A stretch of DNA of 64,000 nucleotides, from assembly GCA_021927905.1 (NCBI GenBank), contig BLLK01000022.1, positions 3,286,001-3,350,000 on the forward strand, in the 5' to 3' direction. How positions within the stretch are numbered: position 1 is the stretch's first letter; each line of letters begins with the position of its first letter. Made by a program: the position numbers and the translations under genes. Source of the stretch: Chaetoceros tenuissimus. Taxonomy: Eukaryota > Bacillariophyta > Thalassiosirophyceae > Chaetocerotales > Chaetocerotaceae. Positions 53,001 to 62,234 of this stretch are shown here, piece by piece. Below the pieces are notes generated by a model. That model did not search any database, was not told the origin of the DNA, and was given only the letters and a program-made list of their open reading frames with translations.

Positions 53001-56000
53001 TTGGACTAACGATGATAGGTGGCTAACGGAATACCATGAGTGTGCTGACATGTCAGATCCAGGAGGACCACCACTCTGCCCTTGTACTAACTGCTCTTGC
53101 AACAGACAATGGTTTGGAATCAACCAGTGCGATGTTGATGGCAATGTCATGAAGATAGAGCTACCAAACAACAACCTCGTTGGATACCTTCCAAAATGTA
53201 TAGGAAAACTTGCTGAGCTTGAATACTTGGACCTTGAGGACAACTCCATTGGACAGTCGATTCCTAACGAAATCACAAACCTCAGTCAGCTTGAGATCCT
53301 TGACTTGGACAACAACTACCTCACTTCTACTATTCCTAAGGATATCAAGTACCTCACCAGTCTCAGAAATTTCACAGCACGCAATAATGATCTCACTGGA
53401 CCTCTTCCTAGCTTCGAGTGCTTGTCCAACTTGGAGGTTCTCGACCTTGGTAACAACACCCTCACTGGACCTATTGATTCATCTTTCTGTGATGATTTGA
53501 AAGAGCTTAGAGTGCTCCGTCTTGACAATAACACCTTCACTGGAACCTTACCAACCAATATGAATATGTTAGGTTTTGAGAATGGTCAGAGTGGTCTAGA
53601 GTACTTGCACTTGCAATACAATAACTTCACTGGAGATCCTCAATATTCAGGCATTGACAAGCTAACCTCCTTGATTGAGCTCAGACTAGACCACAACTAC
53701 TTTGCTGGAACAATTCCTAATGTTTCTGGTCTCATTAAGACGACATTGATTCGCTTTGATTGGAATAAAAGAGATCCGAAATTACCATGTACACTAGAAG
53801 GTGTGATACCAAAGGAGATGTGTGATGGTACATATGGTACACGCACAATATGGAGGGACAAGAAAGCGATTACTTGTGAAGATGGATCATGCTGCAAGGT
53901 CAGCAATAAAAATTGCGAACCTGAAACATGCATTGCTGACTACATCGCTTCAGAATGTGATAATAAACAAGCTCTCCTAGATCCAAACTCGGCAGATTCC
54001 AAGGCTATGGAATGGATATTATCGTCAGACAATGGGTACTTGACGATTTGCAATGATTATGTGAAACGAAGGATTCTCCAACGATACATTCTTGCCTTGC
54101 TATATCACGCCACAGATGGAAAGTTTTGGACTAACGATGATAGGTGGCTAACGGAATACCATGAGTGTGCTGACATGTCAGATCCAGGAGGACCACCACT
54201 CTGCCCTTGTACTAACTGCTCTTGCAACAGACAATGGTTTGGAATCAACCAGTGCGATGTTGATGGCAATGTCATGAAGATAGAGCTACCAAACAACAAC
54301 CTCGTTGGATACCTTCCAAAATGTATAGGAAAACTTGCTGAGCTTGAATACTTGGACCTTGAGGACAACTCCATTGGACAGTCGATTCCTAACGAAATCA
54401 CAAACCTCAGTCAGCTTGAGATCCTTGACTTGGACAACAACTACCTCACTTCTACTATTCCTAAGGATATCAAGTACCTCACCAGTCTCAGAAATTTCAC
54501 AGCACGCAATAATGATCTCACTGGACCTCTTCCTAGCTTCGAGTGCTTGTCCAACTTGGAGGTTCTCGACCTTGGTAACAACACCCTCACTGGACCTATT
54601 GATTCATCTTTCTGTGATGATTTGAAAGAGCTTAGAGTGCTCCGTCTTGACAATAACACCTTCACTGGAACCTTACCAACCAATATGAATATGTTAGGTT
54701 TTGAGAATGGTCAGAGTGGTCTAGAGTACTTGTACTTGCAATACAATAACTTCACTGGAGATCCTCAATATTCAGGCATTGACAAGCTAACCTCCTTGAT
54801 TGAGCTCAGACTAGACCACAACTACTTTGCTGGAACAATTCCTAATGTTTCTGGTCTCATTAAGACGACATTGATTCGCTTTGATTGGAATAAAAGAGAT
54901 CCGAAATTACCATGTACACTAGAAGGTGTGATACCAAAGGAGATGTGTGATGGTACATATGGTACACGCACAATATGGAGGGACAAGAAAGCGATTACTT
55001 GTGAAGATGGATCATGCTGCAAGGTCAGCAATAAAAATTGCGGTAGTTGTCTTTTCCTCCCTACGGCTTGTGATAATGCAGATGCTCTCAATGACCCTAG
55101 TACACCAGACTCTAAGGCTTTGGTATGGATTTACTCGCCAGATAACTCGCACCTTGATACTTGTACTGAAGAAGGAAGACGTCGTCTTCTTCAGAGATAC
55201 ATTCTTGCCCTACTATACTACGCTACTAATGGTGATAGTTGGACCAAGAAGGACTACTGGTTATCACCATATCATGAATGTCCTGGTATGATTGACCCTG
55301 GTGAACCAGCCACAGGAGTTTCTTGCCCATGTGGTCCTGCAACAACATGTTTTGACTGTCCTGTTGGTTGGTATGGAATCAATGATTGTGACGCTGATGG
55401 AAATGTTCTCAAGATTGATTTGAACACCAACAACCTCGATGGATACATCCCAAAATGTATTGGACAGCTTGCAGAGCTTCAAACCCTGGATTTGAATGAC
55501 AACAAGTTGAAGAAAACCATTCCCGATGAAATCACCAACCTGAGCAATCTAGAATACATTTCTTTGCATGAAAATGAGCTCACGGGCCCTATTCCATCAA
55601 AGATTGGCAAGCTATCACAATTGATTCATTTGGACTTTGGTGATAACTTGTTGACAAAAACTATTCCACAGAGTGTAGGTGACTTAGTTCTTTTGGAGAA
55701 ATTTATACTCCAAGAGAATTACCTGACTGGACCTATTCCTGATGCTGCCTGTCTCATGTGCAACCTCGAGTATTTGCTGCTGTCCGATAATCGTTTGACA
55801 AGTTCCATTCCTACAGGTGTAGGTCTCATGAAAAAACTCAAGACTTTCTCCATTGGAGCAAACCACATTGACGGTGTCATTCCACAGGAAATTTGTGAGA
55901 TTCGTGGACTAAAAGTATTCTATGCACCTTCCAATTATCTCAGCGGTGCATTCCCAAAATGCATGTTGCATGATGATGATTTAAAGGAGCTTAGGATACT

Positions 56001-56364
56001 TGATGTTGAATACAATGATATGATTGGTACTATTTTTGGTATCCAGTGGAAGTTCCATCTAAGAGAGCTCAAGCTTGCTTACAATGACTTCGAAGGAGAA
56101 GTTCCAGATATTTCAACTTTGACTTCCGCCAGAGTGATTGAGTTACATGGCAATGACCTCACTGGTAATATCCCAAATGCTTTATGTACAGGACATGTTA
56201 CCATCAGCGTCGATCCTGAGGTTACTTGCCCAACCAGTTGCTGTGAAGATCACCAAGTTGTATTTGTTCTTAAAGACGATGCGCCACTAACAACCTTCTC
56301 CGTAGGAAGCAAATTATTGGTATACTTTGTACTATTCATTGGAACCTTCTACATTTTCCTCTAG
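50074..56364 (+). CDS. Large extracellular LRR protein with 375-residue internal tandem repeats
   Basis: The 2096-residue single-exon product has a signal peptide (L-R-F-P-L-L-V-V-I-L-L-S), a (S-S-K)n low-complexity stretch at about 78-108, and then modules that each combine a Cys-rich cap (R-Y-I-L-A-L-L-Y, W-F-G-I-N-Q-C-D, several Cys) with plant-type LRRs (L-x-x-L-x-L-x-x-N-x-L-x-G-x-I-P). Three modules are almost identical at the DNA level; the first and last are diverged. The protein ends in a hydrophobic segment (L-L-V-Y-F-V-L-F-I-G-T-F-Y-I-F-L) with no tail, so it could be GPI-anchored or membrane-held on the surface. No kinase domain follows. A role in cell-surface recognition or adhesion is inferred. 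Many potential N-glycosylation sites (N-N-F-T, N-N-T-L-T) are present. Confidence 0.85.
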   Translation: MILKSLRFPLLVVILLSKLSSTSPNLFSVERRTKENLNLEDNNLEVHHYLRGDLGHENAPVCTNNGTSLASRTLGSKSIKSSKSSKSSKSSKSSKSSKSSKSSTCQKISRKEEAVVRKNEAVEYNFVISNSESSEAEDMLRSAITTELPCLHVVDWNDLSSPYVQALNWLTSPANQHFNLDDYGAPRLFQRYILAVLYYATDGYGWTRNDFWLSAYHECPSMVDPNQPICPVGQKCGPWFGIKECDKNGMVKKINLKRNNLHGFIPECIGWLRMLEHLKLQRNKIYGSIPQNIGHLAELEVLRLNHNDITSTIPDEITELSRLEILDLDNNYLTSTIPKDIKYLTSLRNFTARNNDLTGPLPSFECLSNLEVLDLGNNTLTGPIDSSFCDDLKELRVLRLDNNTFTDSLPTNIDNLGYYKGISGLEYLHLQYNNFTGDPQYSGIDKLTSLIELRLDHNYFAGTIPNVSGLIKTTLIRFDWNKRDPKLPCTLEGVIPKEMCDGTYGTRTIWRDKKAITCEDGSCCKVSNKNCEPETCIADYIASECDNKQALLDPNSADSKAMEWILSSDNGYLTICNDYVKRRILQRYILALLYHATDGKFWTNDDRWLTEYHECADMSDPGGPPLCPCTNCSCNRQWFGINQCDVDGNVMKIELPNNNLVGYLPKCIGKLAELEYLDLEDNSIGQSIPNEITNLSQLEILDLDNNYLTSTIPKDIKYLTSLRNFTARNNDLTGPLPSFECLSNLEVLDLGNNTLTGPIDSSFCDDLKELRVLRLDNNTFTGTLPTNMNMLGFENGQSGLEYLHLQYNNFTGDPQYSGIDKLTSLIELRLDHNYFAGTIPNVSGLIKTTLIRFDWNKRDPKLPCTLEGVIPKEMCDGTYGTRTIWRDKKAITCEDGSCCKVSNKNCEPETCIADYIASECDNKQALLDPNSADSKAMEWILSSDNGYLTICNDYVKRRILQRYILALLYHATDGKFWTNDDRWLTEYHECADMSDPGGPPLCPCTNCSCNRQWFGINQCDVDGNVMKIELPNNNLVGYLPKCIGKLAELEYLDLEDNSIGQSIPNEITNLSQLEILDLDNNYLTSTIPKDIKYLTSLRNFTARNNDLTGPLPSFECLSNLEVLDLGNNTLTGPIDSSFCDDLKELRVLRLDNNTFTGTLPTNMNMLGFENGQSGLEYLHLQYNNFTGDPQYSGIDKLTSLIELRLDHNYFAGTIPNVSGLIKTTLIRFDWNKRDPKLPCTLEGVIPKEMCDGTYGTRTIWRDKKAITCEDGSCCKVSNKNCEPETCIADYIASECDNKQALLDPNSADSKAMEWILSSDNGYLTICNDYVKRRILQRYILALLYHATDGKFWTNDDRWLTEYHECADMSDPGGPPLCPCTNCSCNRQWFGINQCDVDGNVMKIELPNNNLVGYLPKCIGKLAELEYLDLEDNSIGQSIPNEITNLSQLEILDLDNNYLTSTIPKDIKYLTSLRNFTARNNDLTGPLPSFECLSNLEVLDLGNNTLTGPIDSSFCDDLKELRVLRLDNNTFTGTLPTNMNMLGFENGQSGLEYLYLQYNNFTGDPQYSGIDKLTSLIELRLDHNYFAGTIPNVSGLIKTTLIRFDWNKRDPKLPCTLEGVIPKEMCDGTYGTRTIWRDKKAITCEDGSCCKVSNKNCGSCLFLPTACDNADALNDPSTPDSKALVWIYSPDNSHLDTCTEEGRRRLLQRYILALLYYATNGDSWTKKDYWLSPYHECPGMIDPGEPATGVSCPCGPATTCFDCPVGWYGINDCDADGNVLKIDLNTNNLDGYIPKCIGQLAELQTLDLNDNKLKKTIPDEITNLSNLEYISLHENELTGPIPSKIGKLSQLIHLDFGDNLLTKTIPQSVGDLVLLEKFILQENYLTGPIPDAACLMCNLEYLLLSDNRLTSSIPTGVGLMKKLKTFSIGANHIDGVIPQEICEIRGLKVFYAPSNYLSGAFPKCMLHDDDLKELRILDVEYNDMIGTIFGIQWKFHLRELKLAYNDFEGEVPDISTLTSARVIELHGNDLTGNIPNALCTGHVTISVDPEVTCPTSCCEDHQVVFVLKDDAPLTTFSVGSKLLVYFVLFIGTFYIFL
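50316..50385 (+). repeat. 18-bp tandem repeat coding for Ser-Ser-Lys units
   Basis: AGCAAATCTTCAAAAAGC is repeated about four times and codes for (S-K-S-S-K-S). It is likely length-variable between alleles. Confidence 0.8.
51668..55042 (+). repeat. Three in-frame 1125-bp tandem repeats inside the LRR gene
   Basis: Units 51668-52792, 52793-53917 and 53918-55042 are almost identical; the only difference I noticed is C to T near 54733, which changes His to Tyr. The period is 375 codons. A partial upstream copy, 51048-51667, matches apart from a divergent stretch near 51287-51335. Such identity means very recent expansion or ongoing gene conversion, and copy number could be misassembled. Confidence 0.92.
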
Positions 56365-57082
56365 AGGATAGAGTAGACTTCTTCCTTTGAACACTCATAT
56401 TTCATGTTTTCATATTTCCGTCTCATATCGGATATATTTTATAAGAAAAGAATCCATACCAAGAGCCATCAAAAAGAAGAAAAGGCTATTCATATATTTC
56501 AATTCATTTTTGCTTCCTAGACCGATACATTCAAATACATTTAATCATATATAAATAAGAAACCAAACATTATCGTAGCTCTTTTTTTTTTTTTGATCTT
56601 TTGTAGCCATTTTATTCTTCAGATTGCTCTCTTATCGTCACATCTTTATATAGTGTTCAAGTCTAGATCCGACATTAGTTCCAAGAAAAAGAAAGACAGC
56701 CATGAGTACTGTGATTCCTTTCACTAAAAAGATACATCAAACCCAAAGTGAATCTTACCATTTATTTTTCAGATCTCAAAGCTCTTTTATAGATGTCAGA
56801 ATGCCTCTTTAGGAAGTGACCTTCATTGTTAGATGTCTTTGCATCTTCGACAACGACGAATCACACGGTCAAGAACTAGTTTCAGAAACTGTTTGCCATC
56901 CGAGATCATTTCTAATTCTCATGAGGAAAGACTTTACATTTCCCATTATAGATATACGTGCATGATGTATAGAGTTTATTGTAGACTGGAAGGAAGAAGA
57001 TGTCTGTTGGCATAATAATTCCGCCAAAGAGATTCATTGATAGAAAAATGAGAGCAACAGTATCGAAGCAATGAGACCTGAG
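56365..57082. other. Intergenic, no recognised content
   Basis: These 718 bp follow the LRR gene. There is a run of 12 T at about 56583, and short frames that look random. I see no gene. Confidence 0.4.
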
Positions 57083-57570
57083 CTAGCCCTCATAAGCAAT
57101 GCTTTTCAAGACGTTAACTAGCAGATTATCAATATACTTCACATGCTTTCGAAATAGGCACAGAATTACCATTTGGCATAGTTGCTTTTGGTTTTGGATT
57201 GAGATGAAATGTGAAAGGCGAAGGCGAAGGCCGAAGTTGAAAGTTGAAAGAAGGCACCCCTTCTTCTTCAACATATTTGATTTTGATCTCGATGTTTTTG
57301 TTTTGTTATAAGATGTTCCAAGATGTTCCAATACATCAATACTAGTTTCACAAATATCGTCAACATTTACTGCTTTGATACTTTGAAGAGGAACTGCCTT
57401 CTTCTTATCTCCGTGATCGAAATCTATATCATAGGAATCTTTGCCGCGGACTTTGGCAATTTTCCCATCATATACAGAACATTTCCCCATTTTGCACGAA
57501 CCAAATCGCCAACAACATAAGTCGAATCTCCATTTTTGGCATTATCAGTGTAGATATATCATTGTCTCTG
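57083..57570 (-). pseudogene. Frameshifted relic of a Tudor-like domain gene
   Basis: On the minus strand one frame reads Y-V-V-G-D-L-V-R-A-K-W-G. A second then continues D-G-K-I-A-K-V-R-G-K-D-S-Y-D-I-D-F and D-K-K-K-A-V-P-L-Q-S-I. Together they form one Tudor-like barrel. The frames are separated by what looks like an extra AT in a TATAT run near 57470-57476. The downstream part loses domain character and stops at 57083. No flanking domains are found. It is not closely similar to the EDGD genes and probably comes from another Tudor-like protein. Confidence 0.55.
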
Positions 57571-58593
57571 ATTTGAGGCTGAACAAATGTCCTACACAAT
57601 TCCTTGTCCCAGATTGTAATAACTCAATTATCCAATTCAATCGCCGGATCACCATTCCCTCAGTTCTAATGTTTTCTAAATGAAGAATGAGAAAGAATGA
57701 AATACTCACAAAATAAAACGATTCAATTGAGATACGAGATATGAGGATCAGAGAATAGAGAGCAGATCTTTTCCTTTTTGAATGGATGATTTGACCAGTA
57801 CAACCTCATACGTACACAAATATCCCCCCTCAAAATTAGAGCCAGAAAGTAACCCCAGAACCAATGGGATTCATTTTGACTAGCCATTTAAGTTAGACGT
57901 AGTTGTTAGCCCAAACTTTACGGGACTCATTACATAGCCACTTTATTTAACACGGAGTTGTTAGCCCCAGCCCCATCGGCGGCAAAATTGATTCCCATAA
58001 CCATAATTTAATTTTTCGGCCAACATCCCATTTAGGGGGACAATACAAGTATCACACATACGTACGTAAGTACAGTTTCCCTTGCGGACCACACAGAGGA
58101 ACCATCCCAACCATCATCATGCAATAAAACAAGAGTTCATCCATCTTTGATCAAAGACTAAAACAACAAATGTTGGCATTCAAAAACTTTAATCTTTGAA
58201 AATGGTGATTATTCTTCTTTTTATGGATTTGGAAGAAGAGTACAAGTGGCGGTGATAGGAGATGATAGAATTGCCTTCTCCAATGTGCCGAAAGAAGTAG
58301 GAATTGTAGATGGATGCTACGAGACAAGGCAACGAGATAACCTGAACTCGGTCTAGAAGAATACTTTTTAAGTAGATGCGTTTCTTCCTTCTTATATTGT
58401 ACATAACTACGTGATATCATTGACAATCTTCGAAAGAATGACTAATGTCGAAAGAGTCGAACCTACGAAAAGATTGAATACAAATATACAGCAGTAGAGG
58501 CACGCTTCATTAGAGAATCTAGACTGATAGATGTATCCAAAATCTTATAAAGTCAAGCTATATGTATTGATGATGAAGATGACGTTTCAATGC
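57571..58593. other. Intergenic with a degenerate two-copy repeat
   Basis: About 57861-57985 holds two diverged copies of a roughly 60-bp unit, each ending GTAGTTGTTAGCCC or GGAGTTGTTAGCCCC. I see no gene; the short frames at 58151-58426 lack any recognisable domain. Confidence 0.4.
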
Positions 58594-59460
58594 CTATGAG
58601 GAACAAGTCTTGGTGTATCCAGTTGCCACCCCAAAACTTCCAGCTCCAAATGTATCACACATATTTTGGTTCACATCTAGATTTTCTGCATTGTGGTAAA
58701 TACCAATAGACTGGAGATTCGGGCATGAGGTGGTCAAGTCTGGAACTGATGAAAAGGAGCATGAAGTAAAACCAAGAGTTTGTACATTCGCAAGTTGGAA
58801 CTGCGGAAAAGCACCTGTCAATGGGTTGTCTCCAGCTTGAAGGAGTGTCAAGTTTGGCATATCCTGAAAAGCAGGGATGGATGTAAATGAGCATTCAACA
58901 GTTTCAATTCAATCAAATTTGGAAATTTGAAATCTGGAATGACCCCTCACAGTCGTCTATTAGTAAAAACGTAAAGATATTGCAATTGGCTCATGTTGAA
59001 GTATGGCAGTTCGCCCGACAATTGCTTGCCATTAAGTTCCGCCCTTGTGACTCTAGACTCGACGTAGATTTCGCTGCCATCCTTGGATGTTCTAGATATA
59101 CCAGTACACTCAGTCACTCCAACCCAAGTACAATGATCACTGGATCCTACTAACCATGTGGGAGATAGAAGATTTTGACATCCAGTAGTACTGCAGTTTT
59201 GATAGTAAACTAATGCCAACATGAAACGGTCCTATTTTGGTATCATCGTATGGGTTCATCATTAGAGCTTAGCCAATATTATTCAAGATGTTTGAAAGCG
59301 AAATTCACTTACCGTAAACTATCCATCATAATCTTTGTTAGGGTTGGGTTCGATGTTTCCACTAAGATAAAGAGTAGGAAGATTTGTAAACCATATCTTT
59401 GCGATATTGAAAGCAGTAGCATAGTTCGATCCAGAGACATTGATGTTTTCATATGCAGAA
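58594..59460 (-). pseudogene. Decayed LRR receptor-like gene
   Basis: On the minus strand an apparent acceptor at 59232 precedes R-F-M-L-A-L-V-Y-Y and an LRR N-terminal cap (C-T-W-V-G-V-T-E-C). LRR text follows (L-N-G-K-Q-L-S-G-E-L-P), then an in-frame TGA near 58947, more LRR text (G-V-I-P-D-F-K-F-P-N-L), a frameshift near 58895, and a final LRR frame to 58594. Upstream, 59312-59460 reads as a coding-like exon (N-L-P-T-L-Y-L-S-G-N-I) that ends in TAG just before a GTAAGT. Two stops and one shift make it a pseudogene unless splicing avoids them. It is of the same general class as the large gene at 50074. Confidence 0.6.
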
Positions 59461-59801
59461 TCAATCAAATTATGGAGATAAATTTCCGTTCCAATGCTCG
59501 TATGTACTTACAATACCAATATATTTTAACCGCCTCTAACCGTTTGTCTCCTCCTCTCGTTTTGATTTGGAATGCCCTTTCCATTCTTAACCCTTTTCTG
59601 CCCAGTTGGGACTCGAAAAATCAGCGATTCACGAACAAACAACAACATATCCTTAACACAAGCACTACTCTAAATACATAATGAAAACTTCAATCTCTTC
59701 CAAATTTTAAACATACATACAAAATATTCTCAGTAAGTAGGGAGTGAAGTCAGTTTTTTCCTATATATGAAATTACTAACAAAATTCGCCGTTATAGCAC
59801 G

Positions 59802-60158
59802 ATGAGTGGTTCTGAGATCAGTTTCAGCGATGATTGTACTTAAGGCTATGTATCTGATGATAGAGTTGCACAATCCACATGCCCAGTACCTCCCGGTGAA
59901 CTTGATGTATTAAGGAATGATTTGGAAGCGAGACCTGTGGAACTTGTAGGTCAATCCATCGAATACTCTAATTGTGAAGATGAGCCTTCAAATGGGATTG
60001 AAAAAGAACACTCATCTGTTGACAATGAAAGAGTCTATATCACTTACAATATGCTTATTCTTAGTAGAAATTTGATTGAAGATCATTACAATGGCATTCT
60101 TATATCAGTTGGGCATATCAGATGGTACCATTGTTTATTTTTCTGGCTATTAGATTGA
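59802..60158 (+). pseudogene. Possible broken gene of unknown family with an in-frame TAA
   Basis: An ATG at 59802 opens a frame that meets TAA at 59841-59843. It then stays open to 60158 with protein-like composition (C-P-V-P-P-G-E-L-D-V-L, E-A-R-P-V-E-L-V-G-Q). I do not recognise the family. It could be a decayed gene, an exon of something larger, or chance. Confidence 0.25.
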
Positions 60159-60601
60159 TTTGTAGATCTACTCAGTGTAACATAAAAATCTCGATTTTGG
60201 CGATAAATTTCATAGACTGTAGGAATCGCTCTATAGCGTCTTCAAAACCCATCTAAGTTCCATATCTCTCAACTCATATCGTTTCAACAATGTTCAGAGA
60301 AGGATTTTGAGCTTTCAAATGTATTCATATCACCTTGTAATGCATGCCTTTGCATTCACTGTAACAAATCTACAGTGTTTCTCATCTTCACTATAGTTGT
60401 CCTAATCAATCATCATCTTCTTTGAACAAAAGGAATGACTTTTTTTACAACTTCGAATCAGAAATTTTGGTTGAAATGAAAAAATGACGGAAAGTTTCAC
60501 TATTTTGAATCGTCATATACAAGTATTCATCTATTATACGATTATTTCAAAATATTTTACAATATTATGGTCTACATGTTACTTCCTTCACAGTATTACT
60601 T
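60159..60601. other. Intergenic, no recognised content
   Basis: This AT-rich 443-bp stretch should include the 3' UTR of the minus-strand DUF5672 gene. I see no gene. Confidence 0.4.
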
Positions 60602-62134
60602 TCACTTTATCGCAAACTTATTTTCTCTAGGATGAAATACATATTTAAGAAATGGACATTGTTCATCAACATCCTTTGAAAGCAGAATATCATTGGAGAA
60701 ATACCACCATGGTTTATGCATACCAATGGGTACTGTAAGTCTATCTATGGAGTCGTCAAAATCATTGAAACATATACCCCTTCTTTTCAAAGGTATACTT
60801 GATATGTTTACTCCACTGTATTTCCCAGATATTCTTTCTGCTGCCTTATATCTATCCTCCAGTGTAGGACCTCCATATAATTCTATACTCTGTTCTGCCC
60901 ACACCATTTCTACGCTGAACAGTGAAGTCTCGAATGCAGATGGCATTGATCCATTTGGTAAACCTCTGAGGACAGTTCCAAAGTATACATCCTCATTTAT
61001 TCCCCCCGCTCCCGGTCTACAGGTAGCATTGTTGATCACGCTCATATCCAATCCAGAGAAAGTATCATGTGGACAGGACTCAATTGCATACTTCATTCCA
61101 CTTCTTCTACGTAAGCTGAATCCTCCATTACCAAGTGGAGCTATGCCATTATTCTCGCACATTTTTGGAAAGTAAACTGTATTATTCTCAAGATGTTTAT
61201 GATAATTCTTCCATGTCTTTGGAAGTTCTTGACACATGTCCATTCCTTTGATAAATGGATGGTTTCTTTGCCAAAGTCCTCCAACATAATCATATTGTTT
61301 ATACATATTCAAATCAAAGCTATGGCATAGAACTGAATCGCTTTGAATTAACAAAACATTATCGCTATCCACATTTGGAATGAATTCATCATCTCCCCAG
61401 TAATGGTAATTCATAACCGCAAAGGATGGATTGTAGAAATTATTACAACTCCTAAAACGATATTTCTTATGATCTAAAAACTTGATTCTAACTTGTCCTC
61501 TCTACGAAATGGAAAGAAATGAGATATTTCTTGATGATATAGTTACTCGTAGCGTAGAAACTCAATTAGAAGAACGCACCTCAATCATACCTTGAAAAAG
61601 GGGCAAAGATGATTCATATATTGTTTTGTAAATCGGCTCGTCTGACCCATCATTGTTATTTGAATTTCTCGTTTTTTTACGAAGCCTACAATTTGATGTC
61701 TGTATCAATACACATGCATTTGGAAGGTAAGCCGCCACAGATTCAAGGGCAAAATAGACTGGAGCTCCAGATCTAGACGAAGAAATACTCGGGTCCATAA
61801 TCAGGACTGTTAATTCGCATCCTTTATTCATGATATCATCACCATACGATGATAAATCGAGTTTTGTTGTTTCATTTGTTGTGTTTAGAACCATGTTATT
61901 TTGATTCACTAAACCACGCAGTCCAACTCCTTTGTGATAGGCATCATATATGGATCGATATAGTTCATGGTCCAAAGTTGGGTTGTATGTTTTGAATTCT
62001 CCATGGTCCATGGTGTCCTCTAGTACTTTTCGCTGGTTGTCTGCATCTATGTTTCGAGGCAGCTCTAGCTCTCTCAGTATTTGCAGAGAAAAGACAACCA
62101 AAGCGAAGATTGCTCCATAAAGTATGTGTTTCAT
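60602..62134 (-). CDS. DUF5672-type (glycosyltransferase-like) type II membrane protein, two exons
   Basis: I read this as complement(join(60602..61501, 61580..62134)), 484 residues. Exon 1 ends M-I-E at a GTGCGT donor; the CGTAG acceptor brings in R-G-Q-V-R-I-K-F-L in phase 0. The N-terminus is a signal anchor (I-L-Y-G-A-I-F-A-L-V-V-F-S-L). The DUF5672 core is in exon 2: L-L-I-Q-S-D-S-V-L-C, Y-D-Y-V-G-G-L-W, G-N-G-G-F-S-L-R-R-R-S, and N-E-D-V-Y-F-G. DUF5672 proteins have the look of inverting glycosyltransferases (Asp in Q-S-D, Glu-Asp in E-D-V), so a Golgi sugar transferase is likely; donor and acceptor are unknown. A copia element ends about 100 bp upstream of its start codon. Confidence 0.82.
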
Positions 62135-62234
62135 CTTTATTTATAAGTGCACAAGCAAAGTTATTTAGTTACCATGAATTCGTTCTGCTGAATGCCAATT
62201 GTCTAGACTTGATCGATAAACTACGTTGTTAGAT

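Noticed and set aside
50144-55482. Open frames on the minus strand and in other plus frames that recur every 1125 bp
   Set aside because: They are shadows of the LRR coding repeats; they recur only because the gene's repeats do and have no domain sense.
58151-58426. Short minus-strand frame as a gene
   Set aside because: Composition is low-complexity hydrophobic, two frames overlap equally well, and no domain or splice context supports it.
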